Positions 55,965-64,000 of a stretch of DNA of 64,000 bases are shown one piece after another. The notes below the pieces were generated by a model that was given only the letters and a program-made list of their open reading frames with translations, made no database searches and had not been told where the DNA came from. Each line of letters begins with the position of its first letter. The stretch's first letter is position 1. A program made the translations under genes and the position numbers. Origin of the DNA: Mixophyes australis (lineage: Eukaryota; Chordata; Amphibia; Anura; Limnodynastidae); assembly GCA_036250195.1 (NCBI GenBank), contig JAVHZZ010000006.1, positions 156,600,224 through 156,664,223 of the forward strand, written 5' to 3'.

Positions 55965-56212
55965 GGTCAGCAACAATACATTTGAGAGGGTCAGCAGTAA
56001 ATACATTGGAGAGGATCATCAGCAATACATTGGAAAGGGTCAGCAGCAAATACATTTGAGATGGTCAGGAGCAATACACTTGAGAGGGTCAGCAGCAATA
56101 TATTGGAAAGGGTCAGCAGCAAATACATTTGAGATGGTCAGGAGCAATACACTTGAGAGGGTCAGCAGCAATATATTGGAGTGGGTCAGCAGCAAATACA
56201 TTGAAGAGGGGA
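55965..56212. repeat. Minisatellite, 24-25-bp unit, about ten copies
   Basis: Units such as GGTCAGCAGCAAATACATTT plus GAGAT alternate with GGTCAGCAGCAATATATTGG plus AAAG. A higher-order period of about three units is visible in the second half. Frames on both strands are artefacts. Confidence 0.93.
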
Positions 56213-56516
56213 CAACAGTGGCAGCACCAGAGCTCATTAGAAGGACAGTTTCTGCATCAGTAGACATTATTTAACAGATGATGAGACAATAAGACAATAT
56301 TAAATGGTGCAAGATGGCATTGAACTTGGGGCCACCCACCAGGGTGTGATACATACATGTGTTCGACAGCTACAGGTTTGACATGATATGATTGCTGGTC
56401 AGCAGTATAGACAGGGTTATAAAGTCACCAATTTAATGACATCAGCAGTATTATTAGGACAACAATTGAAATGTAGACAGTATTTATTAGGTTGACAATT
56501 CACTGTAGACTGTTTT

Positions 56517-56712
56517 ATCCCTAACTCTATCCCTGTCCCTATACCTAAACCTGACCTTAGACAAGTCCCTAACCCTGTCCCTTTCCCTAAATCTGCCCCT
56601 AACCCTGTCCCTAGACCTGTCCCTAATCCTGTGCCTATCCCTGTCCCTATCCCTAACAATGTGCCTATACCTGTCCTCAACCATAACCCTAGCCCTATCC
56701 CTATCCCTATCC
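56517..56712. repeat. Degenerate telomere-like hexamer array
   Basis: About 32 hexamers in constant phase, mostly CCCTAA, CCCTGT, CCCTAT and CCCTAG. CCCTAA is the vertebrate telomere unit, but here it is mixed with variants from the start. Minus-strand frames (GIGTG or RDRDR repeats) come from this array. Confidence 0.88.
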
Positions 56713-57180
56713 CTAACTCTATAATGATACTGTCAACATTTGTCCACCTGATCATACTGTCCACAATGTGAATTAGCGACCTAATAATACTGTTGACACC
56801 TGAATTCTCGACTGTTACACAAGCTGATAGACCAAGGCCAAAATGTAAAATAGTGCAAGATGCAATTATCCATGGGTCCACCTATATGTTAAAAAGGACA
56901 TGCACATAGTTTAACAAACCAAGCACTTTAGAGACATGGGCTGCCACTTTTGTGATTGAAGTGCTTGATTTATTTTTGCCCCAAAAAAAGAAAACATTTT
57001 GGTTGTTGTTCAATGAACTGGACAGAATAGATAGCAGTTTACAAGTTACTAATGGTCATTTGGATAACAGTGGTCATCCTCCTCTATGTTTGATTATGTC
57101 AAAACCTCATCATGATCCTCAACACTGATGTCATGATCATCATCATCACACAAAATTAATTCATCCCCACTGGAACCTAC

Positions 57181-57780
57181 ACATTCTGTTGGTAATTTTC
57201 GGCACAAACTGTATTCTTCCTACAGGATGCTGACTGTCATACTGTTTCCTTTTGCAAATGCTTGCTTCACAGACAATTGTGTAAAATTATGCTTAGTCAT
57301 CTTGCTTCCCTTCTGTGTTGATGTATCACCCTCACCAAAGGCAGTTGTAGTGTGCAAGGATGTTTCTACGGAACCATGGATTGCAATAGGACAGTCATTT
57401 GGAATTTGAAATTGAATTGAGGACTATATACTAATACTGAGAAGGTTGATGATAAAGCTATTGACGCCAGTGAGGATTGCAACTGTCTTCCCATTTGGCT
57501 GCTAGCTGATGCTAGGCTGCTAGCTAGTATACACAATTTGCTACTTTTGGAAACACGACTTGTATGAACTTGCTGCAAATGACGTATGAGGGAGGAGGTG
57601 CCTAGATCAATGTTCCCAGTTCTACTTATGTTGAAATGAAAATGCTACAGATGCCTTGATAAATGTTGTCTGGGTTTAGATAAAAATATTTCCAAACAAA
57701 AGTGGTCCTTTTTTTCACCATTTGCCCTGGCATGATAGTGCGCTTATCATGGGCATTTGCTGGTGGTAACGCTGGTGGCT
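57181..57780 (-). pseudogene. hAT transposase N-terminal remnant
   Basis: 57,215-57,420 aligns, with many differences, to 20,150-20,330 (for example TGTCATACT, TTGCAAATGCTTG against TTGCAAAGGATTG, and GACAATTGTGTAAA against GTCAATTGTTGTAA). 57,550-57,720 aligns to the BED-finger region at 20,490-20,640. The segment left of it (57,090-57,180) aligns to 18,130-18,210, so the middle of the transposase is deleted. No frame survives. Confidence 0.65.
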
Positions 57781-59394
57781 GCCTTACTTCAGCAAAATCA
57801 TCATCATCTTCCTCATTATTTCATTCATGTATTTAACATGCATTTTCAGATCCACAATTATCCCCCTCATCCTCTTGCACATTTGTAACTTCCATAGTAG
57901 CCTCCTCAATGTCTATGGGTAAATCATCTTTAACACTAATACTACTTCTACAGTATATACAATAGAAAACATGTACACTTGGCGCACACCTTTTCACATA
58001 TGAGATGATGGTGAATTCCTCTCAGATTCTATAATAATACCATCCTTCTACCAGAATGACGGTCTTTATCCTTCTTTCTGAATAAATTCAGACAATCTGG
58101 AATCCAGACTCACAGAAATACAAATGGAGAAAATAATGGTGCAATATGTTTCAAACAAACATAGATATCAATAGTCCAGGAAATTCCCATAAAGAAGTTC
58201 TTTTTTCCACCTTGTGATTATGGAATAAGGTCACACCAAAACAATCTTGTGTCTTAACGTCATCAGATCCCCCAAAAGATGTATGCTTACAAAACTCCAA
58301 ATGGTATGGGGCATTTCATATATCATCCACAGATTTCTCCTCCGAATTCAATGCACAACCAAGTTGGACACTCTGGAATGGTAATTCTAGTACGAATGCC
58401 AGTGCCAGCAGTAGCAGGACCCCTGCTAGTAAAAAGTGGGCATAGTCTCAGCATTGTCATGCTACTGCAAATGGTGTTTGGAATGTTAGTTTATTTCCAT
58501 TTTTTGGACAAATTACCATATTCATCAGAAAATTCCCTCTTAATCATCCTCCTTACATCAAGAGCTGATGTTTTCTTTGAGACTGAATATGACAAATAGT
58601 GTTTGGATTTTGAGGACACTAGCACTTAAACACTATGATTACACTATGATATCACTTTTGCCTGCTCAGTTTAATTAAATGTTTGGAGTGCGTCAGATTT
58701 AAACGCATGCTAAGTTGCGAACATGTAAACATGTCACAAGAATCCATGAATGGTAAAACACCGGCATTTTACAAGCAGTTTTAAGATCGTATGGCTAGGA
58801 AAAATACACTTGTGACCAGCTGTAAAATGTAAACAGACTGTAACACAGAGCATAGAGGTGGAGGCTACCTCTGGCTTGAATTTCAATGTACCTTGTCTCT
58901 CATTAATATTTGTCTTTGTGCTGCAAATAAACACAAGTTGTGGCCAATTTTCAGGGCCAAGCTAAGGTGGCATGACATGTGCCCCCTTCCAGGGTGCCTA
59001 CTGTCAACCCCACCAACATGGGAAGCACCAGGGTTATCTTTCTCCCAAGGCACTAAAATACCTAATTTCAGCTCTGGATATGGGACATGAAGTTTACACA
59101 GTCCAAGAAAATCCACCTCCTTTTAATTCTTTATATAATAAACAGGAATGAAATTTTGGACTTTCCATATCTCCAAACAGCTGTTTATGAACAACAAACA
59201 TAGATGGCAACCATGCTGTGTTGAGGTTGACAACATCATTGGGCTTTTGCCGTCACTGACAGCCTTGGTGTCCAGACTTGGGGCCAGGAACTGTTTTTTT
59301 CAGTTCCTGAAACTGCAATCATAGCAAAACTGAATGCTGTATATTTCTGTGAAGAACTTCTGCTGTGATTTCTGAAATCCTGTGACATCATATG
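57781..59394. other. Unassigned, partly hAT-like
   Basis: 57,780-57,960 is CAT/CTC-rich like the acidic parts of the hAT relic. A plus-strand frame at 58,279-58,599 has no recognised domain. CAGGGCCAAGCTAAGGTGGC at 58,952 resembles a hAT end but has no partner. No gene supported. Confidence 0.35.
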
Positions 59395-59621
59395 TGTTTT
59401 GTTAATATACTTGTAAATCAGTTCATCAGGACACTAAAGCATGGGTGGGCACTGCTGCGCTCTTTATTCAGCCATTTGCAGACTCCAGGTACATTGCACA
59501 CTGACCCACACCCACTTCCCAGCATTCCCCATGGTCTTAGGGACCATCACTAAAGATTCAAGCTTAAACATATAAGGGAGTGTCTACAAACATTAAGCAT
59601 ATCTAATGCAATAACGTCACA
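59395..59621 (-). repeat. 3' LTR of the Gypsy element
   Basis: On the minus strand it runs from TGTGACGTTATTGC to TTAACAAAACA, with TG...CA ends. It holds a CTTATATG TATA-like motif and an AATAAA signal (59,463-59,468 on the complement). Confidence 0.93.
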
Positions 59622-59638
59622 TCTTCTTTTCTTTAAAG
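59622..59638 (-). other. Polypurine tract
   Basis: The minus strand reads CTTTAAAGAAAAGAAGA directly before the LTR TGTGACG; it would prime plus-strand DNA synthesis. Confidence 0.75.
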
Positions 59639-59694
59639 ATAAGCCCTGTATCCTTCAGTATAACAATTCAACGATATAACATTAAGAACATCAT

Positions 59695-60026
59695 CTAACA
59701 CGTTTCAATGAGTCTCTCAGGTCTGCATATTTCTCTTATGGGTCTTTCACACAAAGTCTGTGTTTCGTCAACCATGTTGGACCTTTCTTCCATCATGGTT
59801 TGTTCACCATTATCAAGTCCATCATACATGTCAGATGAAGGGTATTCTTCAGTCGTGTTGCCATCACTATGGTTGGGTTGAGATCTTAAATCGACCCGAT
59901 TTCTTCTTACTTGTGTTCCACGATCTGTACGTACAATATAAGATCTTGGTGCTACTTGTGCTTGCACAATACCTTTCTGCATCCAAATGCCTTTCTCATG
60001 ATCTCAGAGACGGACTTGGTCACCTG
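59695..60026 (-). pseudogene. Gypsy pol C-terminal tail (after the MITE)
   Basis: The minus frame 59,695-59,982 gives KGIVQAQVAPRSYIVRTDRG, TQVRRNRVDLRSQPNHS and an acidic end. This is the post-integrase tail typical of K02A2.6-like elements (APRSYxV...RRNRxxLR). PGDQVRL, just before it, shows the frame was continuous with the integrase until the MITE inserted; a stop follows PGDQVRL. Confidence 0.8.
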
Positions 60027-60215
60027 GGGGTAAATGTATCAATCTGCGGGTTCTTCAACACCCGCGTGTTCAGCCTCTTCCGCGATTAAATTTCAAGCGG
60101 CGCTGCATTGTAAAGGGAAGTTAACCCTTTACAATGCAGCGCCGATTGAAATTTAATCGCGGAAGAGGCTAAACACGCGGGTGTTGAAGAACCTGCAGAT
60201 TGATACATTTACCCC
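60027..60215. mobile_element. Palindromic MITE, 189 bp, inserted in Gypsy pol
   Basis: GGGGTAAATGTATCAATCTG at the left is mirrored by ...GATACATTTACCCC at the right, with arms spanning nearly the full length (CTCTTCCGCGATTAAATTTC paired with GAAATTTAATCGCGGAAGAG). CTG flanks both sides (60,024-60,026; 60,216-60,218). Same length, ends and target as 26,796-26,984. Confidence 0.95.
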
Positions 60216-61434
60216 CTGATCTTAGATCAGATAAGCTTTTTGCTCGCATATCATGGTATAGTTTCTGTTTCTCCTGTTGACGTACCTTAATCAGTCTCAC
60301 CAATGCTGAGTTATGCGTATTAAGCAGGTCATCACTTATCAGAAGATTTGCTCTAATCCTCCTTCCCATCAGCATTTGTGCAGAAGAGAGTCCATTCTGT
60401 AAAGGTGTACTGCGGTAGATTAAAAGACTTTTGTAGAAATCTTCTTTGCCGTCTTGTGCTTTTTTCATTAGACTCTTTACAGTTTTTACTGAACTTTCCA
60501 CCAACCCATTTGACTGTGGATAGTGGGGACTCGATGTTGTATGGACAAATTCCCACTCTTCAGCAAATTGTCTAAATTCAGCGCTGGAAAACTGAGGTCC
60601 ATTGTCAGTGAACACTTCCATAGGAACACCATGCCTTGCAAAGATTGACTTCATGCAACTGATTACAGCTTTACTAGTAGTTGTAGGTAGAGTCTGCACC
60701 TCAGGGTAATTAGAATAATAATCAGTCACGACAATGTGCGTTTTTCCAATACAATCAAGCAAATCTGCGCCTACCTTCTGGTATGGTCTCTCTGGCACTG
60801 CATGAGGACTCAGCGGCTCGACTTGTTGCTTTGGTCTGTACATAAGACACAGTTCACATGTAGCTGTTGTCTGTGCTATGTCCTGGTTCATTCTTGGCCA
60901 ATACATCACTTCACGCGCTCTCCGTTTACATTTCTCTTCTCCTAAGTGGCCTTCATGTATCTTGCACAGCATCATTTTTCTTAGTCGTGCAGGTATAACA
61001 ATTCTATTGCCTTTGTAAATAATACCATTGACAACCGTAAGGTCAGTGCGGTACATCCAATAATCATGAATAGACAGTGGGCACGCATTTTTTTCTGCTG
61101 GCCATCCTTTCAGAATGATGTCTTGTAACACTTTCATTGTGATGTCTGTCTCTGTTTCTTTTCTTATCTGTTCTTGTCTTGCAAGAGACACAGGTAGAGA
61201 AGCTACAATCAAATTAACATATGCGTCTATCTCTTTATCCATCAGACTTTCGGAACCTTCACTTTTGTTCACAGCACGGGAAAGTGTGTCAGCAGTGTAC
61301 ATGTATTTACCAGGACAGTACAGCAATTGGACATCATATTTCTGTAGTCTTATAAGCATTCGTTGAATTCTCATGGGACAGTCATGTAACGATTTAGCCA
61401 TGATAGCTACCAATGGCTTGTGGTCAGTTTCCAC
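60169..61434 (-). pseudogene. Gypsy RNase H end and integrase
   Basis: The frame opens METDHKPLVAIMAKSL (end of RNase H), then LLYCPGKYMYTADTLSRA. The integrase follows: HEGHLGEEKCKRRAREVMYW ... TCELC gives the HHCC zinc-binding domain. GADLLD, VFTDNGPQFSS and SPHYPQSNGLVESSVK hold the D, D and E of the catalytic triad, all present. Integrase inserts the cDNA into chromosomes. The C-terminus runs into the palindromic MITE (from SDLRSG), which adds a foreign 14-residue end. The frame is otherwise open for 421 codons, with no internal ATG requirement because it was part of a polyprotein. Confidence 0.9.
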
Positions 61435-62498
61435 TGTAAACGCTTGACATACACAAATTGATGAAATCGCTCACATGCATATGTGATTGCTAGAAGTTCT
61501 TTTTCTATCTGAGCATATCTTGTTTCAGCACTTGTCAATGCTCTTGATGCATAGATTACCGGTTGCCATGTATCCTCATGTTCTTGTAACAACACTGAGC
61601 CCAGGCCAAATTGCGAGGCATCTGCTGAAATTCTTATTCTTTTTGTAGGATCAAAGAATCTTAGTACCGGTTGCTCTGTGATGGTCCGTTTCAAGTTTTG
61701 CCAACTTTCTTCTTGTTCATGTGACCACACCCACTCATTATTTTTGTCCAACAACCATCTTAGAGGTGCTGTTTGTTCGGAGAGTTGAGAAATAAACTTT
61801 CCTAAGTAAGTAATCATTCCTAGGAATCTTCTCACATCGTCTTTGTTGTTAGGACGTTCCATGTTTATTATGGCTGATATTTTCCTCGGGTCAGGCTTCA
61901 CACCTTCCTCCGAGACCACGTCACCCATAAAGGTAAGTGTTTTCACACCAAATTCACATTTGTCCTTGTTCAGCTTTAGATTCACCTTCTTGATAAGTTC
62001 CATTACTTGTCTCAGTCTAGAATCATGTTCTTCTTTTGTAGATCCCCAGACAATAATGTCATCCATCATTGTTTCAACACCTGGAATGTGTTCAAATATC
62101 ATGTGTATCCTTTTGTGATATACTTCTGGAGCAGACAATATCCCATATGGTAGTCGAAGGAATCTGTATCGACCTTCTGGGGTATTAACTGTACACAGCA
62201 TTGAGCTGGCTTCATCTAGCTTCATTTGCCAGAATCCTGAAGATGCATCCAATTTACTGAACCATTTTGCTCCCGCAAATTGTGACATGATTTCATCTCT
62301 GGTTGGTAGTTTGAAATGTTCTCTTTTAATAGCCTTATTTAAATCTCTTGGATCCAGACATATTCTGAGTTGTCCATTTTTCTTTTCAACAATTACTAAG
62401 GAGCTCACCCATTCAGTAGGCTCATCAACTTTCTGTATCACACCCAAAGCTTCCATGCGGTTTAACTCCTGTTTTTTTTGTTTTTTCTCTAAGCGCAA
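61407..62498 (-). pseudogene. Gypsy reverse transcriptase and RNase H
   Basis: RT: GVIQKVDEPTEWVSSLVIVE, QLRICLDPRDLNKAIKRE, FSKLDASSGFWQMKLDE (motif A), RLPYGILSAPEVYHKRI (motif B) and ETMMDDIIVWG (motif C at 62,058-62,069; MMDD instead of the usual Y-x-DD). Then TFMGDVVSEEGVKPDPRKI and the RNase H start (ISADASQFGLGSVLLQ, IEKELLAITYACERFHQF). It leaves frame near 61,430 and continues as METDHKPL. It is also out of frame with the protease upstream, at an A-run near 62,470-62,480. The MMDD change would probably impair the enzyme. Confidence 0.9.
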
Positions 62499-63087
62499 AT
62501 GGCACTTTTCTACAGGGGTGTATCACTGGAGGAACTTGCGTGTCTAGATTTATCTTATGCTCGCCAGGCAGACAACCTAAACCTTCAAACATGTCTCTGT
62601 ATTCTGTAAACACTGATTTGCATTCATCTTCTACTTGTGATGTCACCATGAAAACTTTCTTTATCAAGTTAAGTTTCTCACATGAACTTAATCCTAGAAG
62701 CGGTTGTACATCTTTATCCACAATCAGTAGAGATGTTTTGAACTTTTGTCCTTTGTAGCTCAGGGTCACTAGGCATGTACCTTTCACAGGAATTTCCTCC
62801 CCAGTGTAGCCTGTAACTTTCACATTGGCTGGATGAATTTTAGGTTTTACTCTAAAAGTCTTATAGTCTTGAAACGATATCAAATTCACCTGCGCACCAG
62901 TATCAAGCTTAAAGGGAATGACAATCTCGTTCACTGTTAAAGGAACAATCCATTCTTTCTTGTCTGTACTGCAAAGTTCAATACAATTCACAAAAAAAAT
63001 CTTCAGACATAGCTTGTTCAACGGCATGCACTTTGTTTGTTTCACTATTGGTTCTACAGCATTTGGCAAAGTGATTAAGTCCACCAC
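62425..63087 (-). pseudogene. Gypsy protease and RT N-terminus
   Basis: PFKLDTGAQVNLIS is the aspartic protease active site (DTGA). KVTGYTGEEIPVKGTCLVTL and PLLGLSSCEKLNL complete the fold, including the GL-containing hydrophobic motif before the C-terminus. VFTEYRDMFEGLGCLPGEH and PVIHPCRKVPFALREK begin the RT. The frame is shifted from gag at a run of eight T on the minus strand (62,992-62,999) and from RT near 62,470. In related elements gag and pol form one frame, so both shifts are probably indels. Confidence 0.88.
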
Positions 63088-63688
63088 ATTTCATGCAGGT
63101 TTTACAATAAGCAAGGCACATTTTAGGATTGTGAGTATTTCCATATCTACTGCAGATTTTCCTATTAGATTGCATTTTAGAGAATGGTGGTTTGCTTGGC
63201 TCTGTTTTCTTCACCACATGTACAGTAGTATCAGATTCCTTGTGTAACTGTTTGGCTTGCAGTCTGGTCATTTCTGCAGATCTGCACATAGTCATTGCCT
63301 TGTCTAGTGTTAGGTCTTGCTCTCTCAGCAATCTTTGTGATTGCAGTTCTGTAACATACTGATCAAATCCTTCTCCAGACTTCTGATCACAGGTGAAAAA
63401 CTTTTATCTTTCATATGTCACATTTTTCCTTGGCACAAAGTAATCTTTAAACTTTTGCATTATAGAAGATAGCACCATATTCTGCCCTTCAGCAAACTGA
63501 AAACTGTTATAAATGTCCAGCACATCCTTTCCTATCACATGGAGGAAGATGGATGACTTTGTTTTATCATCCATTGCATCAGCTCCACATGCAGCAAGAT
63601 ATATATTAAACCTTTGTTTAAATCTTTTCCAGTTTTCAGACAAGTTGCCAGACATGAGCATGCCTGCTGGAGGAGACAGCCTATCCAT
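62978..63688 (-). pseudogene. Gypsy gag with zinc knuckle
   Basis: It starts MDRLSPPAGMLMSGNLSENW and continues KRFKQRFNIYLAACGAD, SIFLHVIGKDVLDIYNSF and FKDYFVPRKNVTYER, the usual gag of K02A2.6-like elements. A TAA stop at 63,401-63,403 follows YER. FDQYVTELQSQ is then joined directly to RLLREQDLTLDKAMTMCRSA, where relatives have a longer stretch, indicating an internal deletion near 63,340. The tail has CMKCGGLNHFAKCC, an intact CX2CX4HX4C knuckle, after a first knuckle whose second cysteine is replaced (CSRYGNTH). Confidence 0.9.
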
Positions 63689-63804
63689 AGTTACTCACTG
63701 TTTGATGTGACCAGAGCACAAGGCAGATATTCAGACACTGCGTGTCACAGCTTTACAGACTTCTGCAGGATCCTTTCACACTCTGAGCTCTAGCAGTCCA
63801 GTTA

Positions 63805-63822
63805 AAACTTCTTCTGACACCA
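63805..63822 (-). other. Primer-binding site
   Basis: The minus strand reads TGGTGTCAGAAGAAGTTT immediately inside the 5' LTR. It starts TGG as expected for pairing with the CCA end of a tRNA. Which tRNA is not clear. Confidence 0.65.
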
Positions 63823-64000
63823 TGTTTTGTTAATATACTTGTAAATCAGTTCATCAGGACACTGAAGCATGGGTGGGCACTGCTGCGCTCTTTATTCAGC
63901 CATTTGCAGACTCCAGGTACATTGCACACTGACCCACACCCACTTCCCAGCATTCCCCATGATCTTAGGGACCATCACTAAACATTCAAGCTTAAACATA
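63823..64000 (-). repeat. 5' LTR of the Gypsy element, truncated by the window
   Basis: Matches 59,395-59,572 at 175 of 178 positions. The last ~49 bp and the target duplication lie beyond the window. Confidence 0.95.

Larger units (their letters stand above)
55600..57180. repeat. Diverged direct repeats of a hAT-derived segment
   Basis: A segment beginning GGGGCCACCCACC, with AAAGGACATGCA, AAGCACTTTAG and a GGTCATTTGGATTACAGTGG-like part, occurs at 55,620-55,900 and again at 56,870-57,110. A short third start (TTGGGGCCACCCACCAGGG) lies at 56,328. The end of the segment grades into CAT/CTC-rich sequence like 18,130-18,210 of the hAT relic. Two tandem arrays lie between the copies. Confidence 0.75.
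59395..64000 (-). mobile_element. Ty3/Gypsy LTR retrotransposon (Mag/K02A2.6-like), cut by the window end
   Basis: A 227-bp 3' LTR (59,395-59,621) and the first 178 bp of the 5' LTR (63,823-64,000) enclose a 4.2-kb internal region on the minus strand. It encodes gag with a zinc knuckle, protease, RT, RNase H and integrase, in the order typical of Ty3/Gypsy. A purine-rich tract adjoins the 3' LTR and a TGG-starting primer-binding site the 5' LTR. The LTRs differ at 3 of 178 aligned bases, so the insertion is fairly recent, although gag and pol carry a stop, a deletion and frameshifts. Confidence 0.95.

Noticed and set aside
56417..56881. Minus-strand frame encoding GIGTGLGTG repeats and another encoding RDRDR repeats
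   Set aside because: Translation of the CCCTAA-like hexamer array.
1..64000. Host protein-coding exons, tRNA or rRNA genes
   Set aside because: None recognised by motif on either strand; small single exons without a known domain could be missed by eye.

Overview
The window looks like gene-poor, transposon-saturated DNA from an anuran amphibian (frog or toad). The reasons are the combination of a Tx1-type L1 LINE, Ngaro-type tyrosine-recombinase retrotransposons, BED-finger hAT elements, Tc1-like elements, L2 and CR1 LINE tails and many palindromic MITEs, together with the absence of any recognisable host exon, tRNA or rRNA. The species cannot be told from the sequence. I found no gene that I can defend as a host gene; every open frame with a recognisable product belongs to a mobile element.

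Layout. 0-5 kb: scraps of an LTR, a hAT transposase and a chromovirus-like Ty3/Gypsy pol, then unassigned sequence. 5.0-8.3 kb: a tandem triplication of a roughly 1.24-kb unit, with an inverted partial copy at 3.5 kb. 8.3-16.8 kb: a fossil Ngaro element (gag, RT, RNase H, tyrosine recombinase, SGNH hydrolase) broken by two hAT MITEs with perfect 8-bp target duplications, a Tc1 end and an LTR-like insert that itself holds a minisatellite and an L2 tail. 16.8-17.9 kb: a ~70-bp minisatellite whose monomer also occurs once in each unit of the 5-8 kb triplication. 18.3-20.6 kb: a decayed BED-hAT transposase on the minus strand. 21.0-21.6 kb: a pyrimidine-rich minisatellite. 21.95-28.4 kb: a second Ngaro copy with A1/B1-A2-B2 split repeats and a 2.3-kb hAT element inserted in its tail. 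28.4-31.8 kb: a very large foldback element and a second near-perfect inverted repeat.

32.5-34.8 kb holds another copy of that hAT family, 34.8-35.4 kb a CR1 3' end, and 36.88-43.19 kb a full-length L1-Tx1 LINE with target duplication, intact ORF1, and an ORF2 broken only by frameshifts. 43.96-44.62 kb is a MITE built almost entirely of consecutive hairpins. 45.05-48.02 kb is a third copy of the hAT family, carrying a 5'-truncated LINE with a 17-bp target duplication and a palindromic hAT MITE. 48.6-49.3 kb is a Harbinger-like MITE, 50.04-50.96 kb a solo LTR, 53.07-54.62 kb a full-length dead Tc1 element, and 55.6-58 kb hAT remains with two tandem arrays, one of them telomere-like hexamers.

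59.40-64.00 kb is a fairly young Ty3/Gypsy element on the minus strand. Its LTRs differ at 3 of 178 comparable bases and it carries a palindromic MITE in its integrase tail. The right LTR runs off the window.

The elements do not cooperate as a pathway. The story is nesting: the Ngaro and old hAT copies are the substrate, hAT/Harbinger MITEs and LINEs landed in them, and tandem arrays grew inside several of them. The observations I consider most worth a second look are the hairpin-train MITE, a splice-acceptor-like signal kept in front of the hydrolase frame of both Ngaro copies, and the minisatellite apparently seeded from a dispersed repeat.
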